Shown in pieces: positions 34,424-43,474 of a stretch of 64,000 nt of DNA (its first letter is position 1; each line of letters opens with the position of its first letter). The position numbers were made by a program, and so were the translations under genes. Under the pieces are notes generated by a model, which searched no databases, was not told where the DNA came from, and was given only the letters and a program-made list of their open reading frames with translations. Source of the DNA: Ralstonia sp. 25mfcol4.1 (GTDB lineage Bacteria; Pseudomonadota; Gammaproteobacteria; Burkholderiales; Burkholderiaceae); assembly GCF_900104095.1 (NCBI RefSeq), contig NZ_FNJO01000005.1, positions 1 to 64,000 of the forward strand, given 5' to 3'.

Positions 34424-36487
34424 TCAGGCGTCGAGTTCCTCGAGCAGGCGCGTCAGTGCGTTGAGATCCGCTGGCTTCACCAGATGCAGGTCGAAGCCGG
34501 CGGCACGGGTACGGCGCCGGTCGTCGGGCTGGCCGAATCCGGTCAGCGCCACCAGCCGGGCATTGCGCAATTCGGGAATCTCGCGCAGCCGCCTGGCGGT
34601 TTCGAAGCCGTCCATGGTCGGCATGCCCAGATCCAGGAGGACGACGTCCGGTCGCACGCTGGCGGCGCACGCGATGGCGCTCTGGCCGTCGGGCGCGGTG
34701 ACCACGGTGTGGCCCAGCGTTTCCAGCGTCATCGTCATGGCCTCGAGGGCGTCGATGTTGTCATCCACGAGCATGATCGTGTGCGCGGCCGTGGGGGCCA
34801 CGCGGGTCTTGCCGCTGGTCGGATGCCAGGTCTGCCAGGGTTCCACCGGCAGTTCGACGATGAAGGTACTGCCAAGGTTCCGGCCCGGGCTTTCGGCGCT
34901 GATGCGTCCGCCGTGCAGCGTTACCAGCTTCTGGACCAGCGTCAGGCCGATGCCGGCGCCTTCTCGCGCGGCAAAGGCATCGGGGTCCGTGATGCCCGGA
35001 TGCTCATCTTCGGGCTGGGCCTGCTGCATTGGCTGAGCGGGCTGCTGCGTCTCGCGTTCGGCGGCCGGCCGGTCATCGTGTTCGCTGGCACCGTGTGCGC
35101 CCGCGTCGCCGCCGCCCGCGCCCGGCGCGAGCGGGTCGAACAGCTGGCGTTGCATGTCTGGCGAGAGCCCGTTGCCGTTGTCGCGCACGCGCACTACGAC
35201 CTTGCCGTCGGAGGCCGTGGCTTCGACGGCGATCTGGCCGCCTTCGGGCGTGAACTTGGCCGCGTTGTGCAGCAGGTTGGCAAAGATCTGCGTGAGCCGC
35301 ACCATATCGCCCCGCACGGGCAGCGGTTGCTCCGGCAGCGCCAGGCGCAGCGTGTGGCGGCGCGATTCCAGCAGCGGACGCACGGTTTCCACCGCCGTGT
35401 TCAGCGCGCCGCGCAGTTCCACCAGATCGCGGCGCAGGGTGATCTTGCCCTGGTTGAAGCGCGACACATCGAGCAGTTCGTCCACCAGGCGGGTGAGGTG
35501 ATGCAACTGCCGGCTGATGATGTCGCGCGCCCGGAACATGTCTTCGCGGCTTGGAGAAAACTGCTGGAGCAGGTCTACGGCGCTGCGCATCGGCGCCAGC
35601 GGGTTGCGCAGTTCGTGCGCCAGCATGGCCAGGAATTCGTCCTTGCGGCGCTCTTCGTTATGCAGCGTGCGCTCGGCGCGGTTGTGGCGCGTGACGTCCT
35701 GGCAGATACCGGCCACGCGCAGGCATCGCCCATCGGCGCCGCGTACCGGGAACGCCCGCATATGCACTTCGCGGATCTCGCCGTTCGGCCGTTCGAGCTG
35801 GAATTCCGAATCCAGGCGGCCGTCACGCAGCATGCTTTCCCATTCGACTTCCAGGCGCGCGCGATCGTCGGGGGTCACCCACTTCAGCCAGCAGGTGGGG
35901 TCGTGCTTGACCGAATCCGCCGGGCGGCCCCACAAGGCCTCGAAGGACGGGCTCACGAACAGGAAGCGGTGTGCCGCGGGATCGATGATCCAGACCACAT
36001 CGGCGAAGGCCTCGGCCAGCTGGCGGAACAGGTCTTCGTTCTCGTGCAGCGCCTGGGAAGTGCGCCGGAAGGCATCCTCGGCCCCGCGCATGCGCAGCAG
36101 CGCGTTGATGTTCGACACCAGTTCCTCGGGCTCCACCGGCTCCACCAGAAAGCTGTCCGCGCCGCCGTCCAGCGCCTGCACGCGGCGATGCGAGTCCGTC
36201 ACGCCGGGCGATGTCAGCAGCACCATGGTCCGGGCGGTCTGCGGATCGCTCTTGATCAGGCGGCATACGTCGAGGCCATCGATGTCGGAAAGCGGTCCCG
36301 CGAGCAGTACCAGGTCGGGTGCGTGCTGGCGAACCAATGACAGCGCGGCCTGGCCGTCGGATGCCTCAAGCACGGCGAAGTCGGCGCGGTTCAGGATACG
36401 GCTCTTGACGTAGCGCGGCCCCTCGCGGCCCTCGACATTGAGGACTAGCGGTCGACGCGTCGGGTGGTGGGCAGGCGTGGCATTCAT
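34424..36487 (-). CDS. Hybrid sensor histidine kinase with degenerate N-terminal receiver
   Basis: A 687-residue protein, no membrane segment. Domains in order: a receiver-like domain (about 13-135), a PAS sensor (about 150-265), a HisKA with phosphorylated H291 (LAHELRNP), a HATPase (NLLHNAAKF; RDNGNGLSPD; GAGIGLTLV) with an inserted low-complexity stretch (about 456-505), and a C-terminal receiver with D575, D576, D619 and K671. In the first receiver the phosphate-accepting Asp is Ala (DLVLLAGPL, A63) and the Lys is Glu (LVEPVE, E116), so it cannot be phosphorylated. ATG 36487 is chosen. It lies between LigD and Ku and may sense DNA damage or stress; that is inference. Confidence 0.93.
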   Translation of the reverse strand: MNATPAHHPTRRPLVLNVEGREGPRYVKSRILNRADFAVLEASDGQAALSLVRQHAPDLVLLAGPLSDIDGLDVCRLIKSDPQTARTMVLLTSPGVTDSHRRVQALDGGADSFLVEPVEPEELVSNINALLRMRGAEDAFRRTSQALHENEDLFRQLAEAFADVVWIIDPAAHRFLFVSPSFEALWGRPADSVKHDPTCWLKWVTPDDRARLEVEWESMLRDGRLDSEFQLERPNGEIREVHMRAFPVRGADGRCLRVAGICQDVTRHNRAERTLHNEERRKDEFLAMLAHELRNPLAPMRSAVDLLQQFSPSREDMFRARDIISRQLHHLTRLVDELLDVSRFNQGKITLRRDLVELRGALNTAVETVRPLLESRRHTLRLALPEQPLPVRGDMVRLTQIFANLLHNAAKFTPEGGQIAVEATASDGKVVVRVRDNGNGLSPDMQRQLFDPLAPGAGGGDAGAHGASEHDDRPAAERETQQPAQPMQQAQPEDEHPGITDPDAFAAREGAGIGLTLVQKLVTLHGGRISAESPGRNLGSTFIVELPVEPWQTWHPTSGKTRVAPTAAHTIMLVDDNIDALEAMTMTLETLGHTVVTAPDGQSAIACAASVRPDVVLLDLGMPTMDGFETARRLREIPELRNARLVALTGFGQPDDRRRTRAAGFDLHLVKPADLNALTRLLEELDA

Positions 36488-36684
36488 GGCTGACAGGCGG
36501 CAGACAACGCCGCTTTGGCTTTGATAATGGCAAAGACCGGTGCGCTCAGGGCACGGCACGGCGTAACCTGGACCGCTGCGGCGTTCCCAGGTGGCGCCGA
36601 CCTATCCTGATTTGTAATTTTTACCTTCATTCCGCCCATATCGGTTGTATTTATGACATTTGCGCGTTGCGCGTCCCGCAGAAG

Positions 36685-36837
36685 TCAACGGCCCGGCGCG
36701 TGCACGGGCAGCCACGAACCGGCAGCGCGAGCATCGGCCGGGGAAGCCAGCAAATAAGCCAGTGCCAGCATCAGCACGCCGATCAGGGCACGCTGCCAGA
36801 ATTCGCTCGAATACCAGGGATCGGGGTCTTGTCTCAT
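36685..36837 (-). CDS. 50-residue single-pass membrane peptide between LigD and the kinase
   Basis: A small frame, too short for many gene finders: MRQDPDPWYSSEFWQRALIG, then the hydrophobic VLMLALAYLLASPA and a polar end AAGSWLPVHAPGR with TGA at 36685-36687. It has one likely transmembrane helix (about 18-34) with an acidic, Trp-rich N-terminus. ATG 36837 is preceded by ggaacgaaaaacg, a modest ribosome site. It lies 146 bp after the ligD stop in the same direction and 198 bp before the kinase start. Composition looks coding; no family is recognised. Confidence 0.6.
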   Translation of the reverse strand: MRQDPDPWYSSEFWQRALIGVLMLALAYLLASPADARAAGSWLPVHAPGR

Positions 36838-36982
36838 CGTTTTTCGTTCCGCCCCGGGCGGCTACAGGCCCAGGTTCTGGGTGCAGTGTGGCAAGAACCG
36901 TGCCGCAGATGGCGCGATGGCTGACAGACGGACGCCGACAGGGTGCCGGGCGGTGTGGCGCGGGGACTGCGTGTGGCGCGTC

Positions 36983-39679
36983 TCAGGCGGCGTCGAGCCG
37001 CTTGCGGGCCTGGGTGAGGGTCTGGCGAACCTTGTCGTGGCCAGCCCAGGGATCATGGCGCGCCAGTTCGTCGAGGCGTTCTCCCACGTTGGCGATCGTC
37101 CACTGCGCGGCGCCCGTCAGGTCGTCCAGTTCATCCCAGCTCACCGGAATGGACACCCCGAGGCCGGGACGCGCCCGCGCCGAGAAGGCTGCCGCCGTGG
37201 TAGCGCCGACACCGTTGCGCAGGTAATCGATGAAAATCTTGCCAACCCGGTTGCGCGGACCGCTCTTTGCCACAAAGCGTTCGGGGATCGTCCGGGCCAT
37301 GTGCGTCACCGCGTCCTGCGCGAAGTCGCGCACGGCATCCCAGCCCGCGCGCGCGGACAGCGGCACCACCACATGCAGCCCCTTGCCGCCGCTTGTTTTC
37401 AGGAAGCTCTGCAGCGACAGCGCGTCGAGCAGTGCCTTGACCAGGCTGGCCGCCTCCTGGATCTCGCGCCAGCTGACGCCTTCGCCCGGGTCGATGTCGA
37501 AGACGATCTGGTCGGGCTTGTCGATGTTGCGCGCCCTGGCATTCCAGGTGTGGAATTCCACGACGTTCAACTGCGCGGCTTCGACGATGGCGGCCGCCGA
37601 GGTAATTTCCAGCAGGGGCGGATGGCCCGGCCAAAGTTCGGGGTCCAGGGCCGTGACGCCTTTCACGTGCAGCGTGTAGCCATGGCGCTGGAAGAACTGC
37701 TCGCTATCGATGCCGGCCGGCGCGCGAACCAGCGCCAGCGGACGCCCGCGCAGGAACGGCAGCATCAGGTCGGCGGCGTGGGCGTAGTAGCCAACCAGAT
37801 CGCCCTTGGTCAGCCCGGTGGACTTGTCGATCACGCGGTCGGCATGGCTGACCACGACATTGCCGATGGCGGCGCGGGTGGCCCGCGTTGTGCCCGTCTT
37901 TGCGGCGGCCTTCGTTCCGGCCTTGGCGGCGGTTTTTGCGGTGGCTTTCACGGCAGTCTTTTCCGAGGGCGTACGGTTCGATGCATCCGCCTTCGCGGGC
38001 ACCTCCAGCGTGACGGTGGCGGCCGGCTTGTCGGTGCGCAGGGCGTGGAACACGGAATGGCGGATGCGGCCTTCGCGGGTCCAGGCGCCGAAGGTCACCT
38101 CGGCCACCAGCCTGGGCTTGACCCAATGGCCCTTGATGCCGCGCGGCAGCGGGTCGAACGGCGTGTCGTCCGTGCGCAGCGGTTCCAGCTGCTTGCGCAG
38201 CGCATCGAGCATCGCCGTGTCGAAGCCGGTGCCGACATTGCCGACATAGCGCAGTTTGCCGTCGGCATCATGCACGCCGAGCAGCAGCGATCCCAGTCCA
38301 CTGCGGCTGCCCTTGGGGTCGGTGTAGCCGCCGATCACGAATTCCTGCCGGTTCTGGCATTTGAGCTTGATCCACGACGGCGCGCGTGAACTCACGTAGG
38401 GCGCGTCCACGCGCTTGCCGATGATGCCTTCGAGTTTCATGCGGCACGCCGCATCGAGCATGTCGGCCGGGTCGCCTTCGAAGTTGTCGCTGAAGCGCAC
38501 GCGGCCCGACGTGTGACCGGCCAGCAGCCCGTGCAGCAAGGCCCGTCGCTCGGCCAGCGGCACCGCGCGGAGGTCGTGCCCGGCAAACCAGGGCAGGTCG
38601 AACGCGTAGAACTGGATCGATTCGGCATGCGCGGTTTCGAAGGCGTTCTGCAGCGCCTGAAAGTCGGTGATGCCGTGCTTGTCCACCACGACGATCTCGC
38701 CGTCGAGCCATCCGTCCGGCCAGCCCAGTGCGGCGATCTCGGCCGCGAGCGGGCGCAGTTTCGCGGTCCAGTCGTTGCCATTGCGCGTGAACAGCCGTAC
38801 ATCGGCGCCATCGATGCGCGCCACGATGCGGTAGCCATCGAACTTGATCTCGTATTGCCATCGGCTGGGGTCGGCGGGCGGCTGATCGACCAGTGTGGCC
38901 AGCTGGGGCGCCAGCGCCAGGGGCAGGGCAGCCTTCCTGGCGCCCGCTGGCAGCGCGGGCATCCCGCTGCCATCCTTGCCGCCTTTGCTGCCCGTCTTCG
39001 ACGTCTTTTTCGAGGCTTGCTTGTCCTTCCCGGTAGCGGTCTGGTTCGTGGGCGCCTTCGCCGTGCCGGCCAGCACGCTGTCGGGCATGGCATCCACCAC
39101 GTCGAACTCCGACGCGGGCCGCGCGTATTCGTCGCGCTCCTTGATCAGCAGCCACGCGTTGTCGTCGCGCGCCTTCCTGCCGCCCATGCGTACAAGCGTC
39201 CAGTGGCCCTGCAGCTTTTCACCACGCAGTTCGAACTTGAGCTTGCCGTCCCGATAGCCGGCCTCAGGGTCCGTATCGGGAATCCACTCGCCGCGATCCC
39301 AGACGATCACCGTGCCCGCACCGTAGTGGCCGGCGGGGATGACCCCCTCGAAATCGGCGTAATCGAGCGGATGGTCTTCCACGTGCACGGCCATGCGCTT
39401 GTCGGCCGGATCGTAGCTGGGCCCCTTTGGCACGGCCCAGCTCTTGAGCGTGCCGTCCAGTTCCAGCCGGAAGTCGTAGTGCAGGCGCCGCGCCGCATGC
39501 TTCTGGATGACAAACGCATGGGCGCCGCTGCGACTGGCGGACTTGCTGGCCTTCGCCGCCTTCGTGGTCCCGGGGGCTCGCTTGCCGCTCGGCTCCGGCG
39601 TGGCCGCGAAGTCGCGCTTGCGCTGGTACTTGCCCAGCGGGGCGTCTGATGGGTCGGGGGCTGCAGCGGACTTGGCCAT
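36983..39679 (-). CDS. ligD: ATP-dependent DNA ligase D (multidomain)
   Basis: An 898-residue LigD, the end-processing and ligating enzyme of bacterial end joining. Order of domains: 3'-phosphoesterase (about 50-205; FVIQKHAARRLHYDFRLELDG; HVEDHPLDYADFEG), ATP-dependent ligase (about 250-560) with adenylated lysine K279 in EIKFDGYRIV and SSRAPSWIKLKCQNRQEF, then a primase-type polymerase (about 605-890) with the metal-binding FDIDPGEG (D728, D730). Linkers are Lys/Ala/Thr-rich (214-240; 562-604). Architecture PE-Lig-Pol is that of Pseudomonas LigD. ATG 39679 at the intergenic edge. It pairs with Ku at 33150. Confidence 0.96.
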   Translation of the reverse strand: MAKSAAAPDPSDAPLGKYQRKRDFAATPEPSGKRAPGTTKAAKASKSASRSGAHAFVIQKHAARRLHYDFRLELDGTLKSWAVPKGPSYDPADKRMAVHVEDHPLDYADFEGVIPAGHYGAGTVIVWDRGEWIPDTDPEAGYRDGKLKFELRGEKLQGHWTLVRMGGRKARDDNAWLLIKERDEYARPASEFDVVDAMPDSVLAGTAKAPTNQTATGKDKQASKKTSKTGSKGGKDGSGMPALPAGARKAALPLALAPQLATLVDQPPADPSRWQYEIKFDGYRIVARIDGADVRLFTRNGNDWTAKLRPLAAEIAALGWPDGWLDGEIVVVDKHGITDFQALQNAFETAHAESIQFYAFDLPWFAGHDLRAVPLAERRALLHGLLAGHTSGRVRFSDNFEGDPADMLDAACRMKLEGIIGKRVDAPYVSSRAPSWIKLKCQNRQEFVIGGYTDPKGSRSGLGSLLLGVHDADGKLRYVGNVGTGFDTAMLDALRKQLEPLRTDDTPFDPLPRGIKGHWVKPRLVAEVTFGAWTREGRIRHSVFHALRTDKPAATVTLEVPAKADASNRTPSEKTAVKATAKTAAKAGTKAAAKTGTTRATRAAIGNVVVSHADRVIDKSTGLTKGDLVGYYAHAADLMLPFLRGRPLALVRAPAGIDSEQFFQRHGYTLHVKGVTALDPELWPGHPPLLEITSAAAIVEAAQLNVVEFHTWNARARNIDKPDQIVFDIDPGEGVSWREIQEAASLVKALLDALSLQSFLKTSGGKGLHVVVPLSARAGWDAVRDFAQDAVTHMARTIPERFVAKSGPRNRVGKIFIDYLRNGVGATTAAAFSARARPGLGVSIPVSWDELDDLTGAAQWTIANVGERLDELARHDPWAGHDKVRQTLTQARKRLDAA

Positions 39680-39919
39680 GGGACGGAATCTGAGGCGGTG
39701 GAGTCATTTCAGCTTATGCAGCGCGCCCCACGCGCGAAAGCGGGAGCCGTCCTACAACGGGGGGCGGATTTTTCCCGGGGTTGTTTCCGGGTTTGTAATT
39801 CCTGACCGGGCTTGCTGCGCCGCACATTGGCGCGAGGGGTCGCCCTGCGCGGGCACGGGATGTGCGACGACAGCCAGGGGCGCGGCCCAATTCCTTTTCA
39901 TCGCAGCTAGAGGGGCAAC

Positions 39920-40924
39920 ATGAAGATGCTGAAGAAGATTGGCTCACAGGTCATCGTGCTGACGGGCGCTACGAGCGGCGTGGGGCTTATCACGGCGCGC
40001 AAGGCGGCCGGGCTGGGCGCCAAGCTGGTTCTGGTGGCCCGCGGCGAGGATGCATTGCAAAAACTGGCCGAGGAACTTCGCGAACACGGTACCGAGGTCA
40101 TCACCGTCGCCGCCGATGTCGGCAAGCACGAGGACGTGGCGCAGGTGGCGCAGTCGGCCATTGACCGCTTTGGCGGCTTCGATACCTGGATCAACAATGC
40201 CGGCGTGACGATCTTCGGCCGTCATGACGATGTGCCCCTCGAAGATCACCGGCGGCTGTTCGAAACGAACTACTGGGGCGTGGTCCACGGATCGCTGGCC
40301 GCCGTGGCGCACCTGCGCCAGAACGGCGGGGCCATCATCAACATGGGAAGCGAGTCCTGCGACTGTCCGCTGCCGCTGCAAAGCGCGTATGTGGCGTCGC
40401 AACATGCGATCAAGGGCTTTACCGACACGCTGCGGCTGGAGCTGGAGCAGGAAAAGGCGCCGGTATCGGTCACGCTGATCAAGGCCGCTGGGATGGATAC
40501 GCCCATCGTCACCCATGCGAAGAACTTCCTGCACGTGGAGCCAAAGCAGGCGTCGCCGCTCTACGACCCATCGATGGCCGCGGAAGCGATCCTGTTTGCC
40601 GCGGAGCACCCGCGTCGCGACATGTTCGTCGGGGCAGCCGCCAAGGCGTATTCGGCAGCGGCGTACTACGCGCCGCACGCGTTCGACCGCTTCATGCGGC
40701 GCTTCATGGGCCGCGCCCAGCAGACCGACATGCCGGCGGGGCCGCGCGACGACAACGCGCTGCACGCCGCCGGCAACAGTCTGATAGAGCGGACCGGAGA
40801 CCGCCGGACAATGAAATCGTGTCCCTATACGGCCTCCACCCGCCATCCGGTCCTGACGACGGCGCTGGTGGTGGGCGCCTCTGCGGCCATGGCGGCCGCG
40901 CTGGTGCGCCACCGCCGCGGGTAG
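39920..40924 (+). CDS. SDR oxidoreductase with C-terminal hydrophobic segment
   Basis: A 334-residue short-chain dehydrogenase. The TGATSGVG loop, INNAG, and the SYK-like triad (NMGSESCDCPLPLQSAYVASQHAIKGF) are present. After the fold, a basic segment (FMRRFMGRAQQ) and a hydrophobic end (VLTTALVVGASAAMAAALVRHRRG) suggest anchoring to the membrane. ATG 39920 follows agaggggcaac, a good ribosome site. It stands divergent from ligD with a 240-bp spacer. Its substrate is unknown; such SDRs accompany stress loci in Burkholderiales. Confidence 0.88.
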   Translation: MKMLKKIGSQVIVLTGATSGVGLITARKAAGLGAKLVLVARGEDALQKLAEELREHGTEVITVAADVGKHEDVAQVAQSAIDRFGGFDTWINNAGVTIFGRHDDVPLEDHRRLFETNYWGVVHGSLAAVAHLRQNGGAIINMGSESCDCPLPLQSAYVASQHAIKGFTDTLRLELEQEKAPVSVTLIKAAGMDTPIVTHAKNFLHVEPKQASPLYDPSMAAEAILFAAEHPRRDMFVGAAAKAYSAAAYYAPHAFDRFMRRFMGRAQQTDMPAGPRDDNALHAAGNSLIERTGDRRTMKSCPYTASTRHPVLTTALVVGASAAMAAALVRHRRG

Positions 40925-40943
40925 GCTGCCGGCAGCCCTTCGT

Positions 40944-41738
40944 TCAGAGGATGGTGTCGACCACGCCGCCATCCACGCGCAGCGCGGCGCCCGTGGTGGC
41001 CGACGCCTGCTTCGAGCACGCGTAGACGATCATGTTGGCCACCTCGTCGACCGTGGCCGCGCGCTGGATCAGCGAGGTGCTCCGGTGTGCCTTGACGAAA
41101 TCGGCCGCCACCTCTTCGGCGGATTTGCCGGTCTTTGCGATGTCATCCTTGAGCATGGCTTCCACGCCCTCGGACAGCGTGGGGCCGGGCAGCACCGAGT
41201 TCACCGTTACGCCGGTGCCGGCCAGCCGCTTGGCCAGGCCGCGCGACACCGCCAGCTGGGCGGTCTTGGTGAACCCGTAGTGGATCATCTCCACCGGGAT
41301 GTTGACGCCCGACTCCGAGGCCACGAATACGATGCGGCCCCATTTGCGCTGGACCATGCCCGGCGCATAGGCACGCGACAGCCGCACCCCGGTCAGCACG
41401 TTGACCTCGAAGAAGCGCGACCATTCGCTGTCCGGGATCTCGAAGAAGTCCTGCGGCTGGAAGATGCCCAGGTTGTTCACCAGGATGTCGACGTCGGGAT
41501 GGGTCTTGACGAGCGTGTCGCAGACCCCGGCATCGACCAGGTCGCCGGCAAAGCCAGCCACGTTGGCATCGGGCACGGCGGCCTTCAGCGCCGCGATGGC
41601 CTTGTCGACACTGGCCTGGCTGCGGCCATTGAGAATCACGCGTGCGCCCGAGCCGGCCAGGCCGCGCGCCGTGGCAAAGCCGATGCCGGCGGTGGATCCG
41701 GTTACCAGGGCGGTCTTGCCCGACAGGTCGATCTTCAT
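40944..41738 (-). CDS. SDR oxidoreductase
   Basis: A 264-residue classical SDR. TGSTAGIG at residues 14-21, NNLG in place of NNAG, catalytic Ser in VFVASESGVN, and Y/K in IHYGFTKTAQLA are visible. The end ALRVDGGVVDTIL is typical. It is convergent to the SDR at 39920 with 19 bp between them, and it is a different subfamily. Substrate unknown. ATG 41738; the region 41739-41850 upstream shows no gene. Confidence 0.9.
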   Translation of the reverse strand: MKIDLSGKTALVTGSTAGIGFATARGLAGSGARVILNGRSQASVDKAIAALKAAVPDANVAGFAGDLVDAGVCDTLVKTHPDVDILVNNLGIFQPQDFFEIPDSEWSRFFEVNVLTGVRLSRAYAPGMVQRKWGRIVFVASESGVNIPVEMIHYGFTKTAQLAVSRGLAKRLAGTGVTVNSVLPGPTLSEGVEAMLKDDIAKTGKSAEEVAADFVKAHRSTSLIQRAATVDEVANMIVYACSKQASATTGAALRVDGGVVDTIL

Positions 41739-41850
41739 GTGAACTCCAAGGGTAGGTAGGCCCCGTCAAGTGTATGAAGCCGGCGGCAATGTGCAAGGCT
41801 GGCGTGGGGAATGCAGCATTTCAGCCGTGCGTTGCCGCAAAAAACAAAAA

Positions 41851-41874
41851 AAGGCCGCAAGCGATTGCGGCCTT
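41851..41874 (-). terminator. Rho-independent terminator of the OFA transporter operon
   Basis: A 10-bp stem (aaggccgcaa / ttgcggcctt) with loop gcga is preceded on the plus strand by a long A tract, so the minus-strand transcript ends in a U tract. It lies 28 bp past the small-subunit stop. Confidence 0.88.
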
Positions 41875-41901
41875 CGGTGCTTGCCCGGCGCGGGCAGGCG
41901 C

Positions 41902-42033
41902 TTACTGGAACAGCTTCATCGCCTGGGTGATGGTGTTTGACACCCCCCAGACCAGCGGGACAAGCACATAGAGCCAGAAGGCGGCCAGCAGGCCCTTGTT
42001 GGTCGGTTGCGCGTTGAGGTTCTGGTTATCCAT
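41902..42033 (-). CDS. 43-residue companion protein of an MFS transporter
   Basis: The peptide MDNQNLNAQPTNKGLLAAF continues WLYVLVPLVWGVSNTITQAMKLFQ: a short polar head and one transmembrane helix. ATG 42033 follows an aggag with seven-base spacing. It lies directly after the OFA-type MFS carrier (13 bp), and peptides like this (NKGLLAAFWLYVLxPLxWGV) are known as small companions of OFA transporters. It probably stabilises or modulates the carrier. Confidence 0.8.
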   Translation of the reverse strand: MDNQNLNAQPTNKGLLAAFWLYVLVPLVWGVSNTITQAMKLFQ

Positions 42034-42046
42034 TTGTGACTCCTGA

Positions 42047-43474
42047 TCAATGGGCCGCGCCGGCGCTGGCGCCCAGCCGGGCCACGTCGGCATCGCTCAT
42101 GTGGTGCTTCGCGTTGACGCGCGACACCAGCAGGTTGCAGATGAAGCCCACCACCAGCAGGCCGGCCATGATGTGCAGCGTCATGGCGTAGGCTTCGGCC
42201 CCCGTCACGCCGTGCGCCACCTGGTATTCGCGGATGTAATTCACCAGCACCGGGCCGGCGATGCCTGCCGCCGCCCAGGCGGTCAGCAGGCGGCCGTGGA
42301 TGCCGCCCACGAAGGCGGTACCGAACATGTCGGCCAGGTAGGCCGGGATGGTGGCGAAACCGCCGCCGTACATCGACATGATCACGCAGTAGCCCAGCAC
42401 GAACAGCGCGATATTGCCGCTGGCGCCCAGTTGCGGCACCAGCCAGTACAGCACGGCACCCAGCGCGAAGAACACGAAGTAGGTGTTCTTGCGGCCGATC
42501 CAGTCCGACGACGAGGCCCAGAAGAAGCGGCCACCCATGTTGAACAGCGACAGCAGGCCCACGAAGCCGGCGGCGGCCGCGGCGGTCACGCTGCCCTTGA
42601 AGCTTTCCTGGATCAGCAGCGACGCCTGGCCGAGCACGCCGATGCCGGCCGTCACGTTCAGGAACAGCACCAGCCACAGCAGGTAGAACTGCGGCGTCTT
42701 CAGTGCCTCGTCGATATGCACGTGGTTACGCGTGATCATCTTGTTCTCGACCACGGGCGGGGTCCAGCCTTCGGGCTTCCAGCCCGGCGGCGGGACGCGG
42801 ATCGCCAGCGAGCCGATGGTCATCGAGATGAAGTAGCCCACGCCCATGACCAGGAAGGTCTGGGTCACGCCCACCGAGGTGGCGCTCTTGAAGTAGTTCA
42901 TCAGCGCCACCGACAGCGGCGCGGCGATCATCGCGCCGCCGCCGAAGCCCATGATGGCCATGCCGGTCGCCATGCCGCGACGGTCGGGGAACCAGCGGAT
43001 CAGCGTCGACACCGGCGACACATAGCCCAGACCCAGACCGATGCCGCCCAGCACGCCGTACCCCAGGTAAAGCAGGACGATCTGATGGGTATAGACGCCC
43101 AGCGCGGAAATCAGGAAGCCGCCGCCAAAGCAGCAGGCCGCCGTGAACATCGTGCGGCGCGGGCCGACGCGCTCCAGCCATTTGCCGGCAAATGCGGCCG
43201 AAATGCCCAGGAAGAAAATCGCCAGCGAGAAAATCCAGCCCAGCGTGGTCAGCTTCCAGTCGTCAGCCACGGATTCGGTAATGCCGATCACCTTGGAAAG
43301 GGGGGCATTGAAAACCGAGAATGCATAGGCCTGGCCGATACAGAGATGTACCGCAAGCGCGGCGGGCGGCACCATCCAGCGCGAAAATCCCGGTTTGGCG
43401 TAGGTCGCTTCTTTCGAGAAGAACGGCGCCGGCCCTTGGGACGGCATGCCACCTTCATTCATAACACTGCTCAT
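42047..43474 (-). CDS. OFA-family MFS transporter (oxalate/formate antiporter type)
   Basis: A 475-residue MFS carrier. The first membrane segment is FSRWMVPPAALAVHLCIGQAYAFSVFN, with the OFA marks WIFSLAIFFLGISAAFAGKWLERVGPRRT and GLGLGYVSPVSTLIRWFPDRRGMATGMAIMGFGGGAMI. Twelve hydrophobic helices are countable. OFA members exchange oxalate/formate or take up monocarboxylates. ATG 43474 follows ggagaacatcca. It forms a two-gene operon with the 43-residue companion. No oxalate enzyme is in the window, so the substrate is open. Confidence 0.9.
   Translation of the reverse strand: MSSVMNEGGMPSQGPAPFFSKEATYAKPGFSRWMVPPAALAVHLCIGQAYAFSVFNAPLSKVIGITESVADDWKLTTLGWIFSLAIFFLGISAAFAGKWLERVGPRRTMFTAACCFGGGFLISALGVYTHQIVLLYLGYGVLGGIGLGLGYVSPVSTLIRWFPDRRGMATGMAIMGFGGGAMIAAPLSVALMNYFKSATSVGVTQTFLVMGVGYFISMTIGSLAIRVPPPGWKPEGWTPPVVENKMITRNHVHIDEALKTPQFYLLWLVLFLNVTAGIGVLGQASLLIQESFKGSVTAAAAAGFVGLLSLFNMGGRFFWASSSDWIGRKNTYFVFFALGAVLYWLVPQLGASGNIALFVLGYCVIMSMYGGGFATIPAYLADMFGTAFVGGIHGRLLTAWAAAGIAGPVLVNYIREYQVAHGVTGAEAYAMTLHIMAGLLVVGFICNLLVSRVNAKHHMSDADVARLGASAGAAH

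Noticed and set aside
34259-36340. Plus-strand frame of 693 residues over the hybrid kinase
   Set aside because: Arg/His/Gln-rich shadow; kinase motifs are on the minus strand.
36600-36660. AT-rich stretch with tttgtaatt that recurs near 39794 as a shared stress promoter
   Set aside because: Only nine bases match and the positions relative to start codons differ; too weak.
40924-40937. 14-bp palindrome ggctgccggcagcc as a terminator
   Set aside because: It has no loop and no T run; such short GC palindromes are frequent by chance here.
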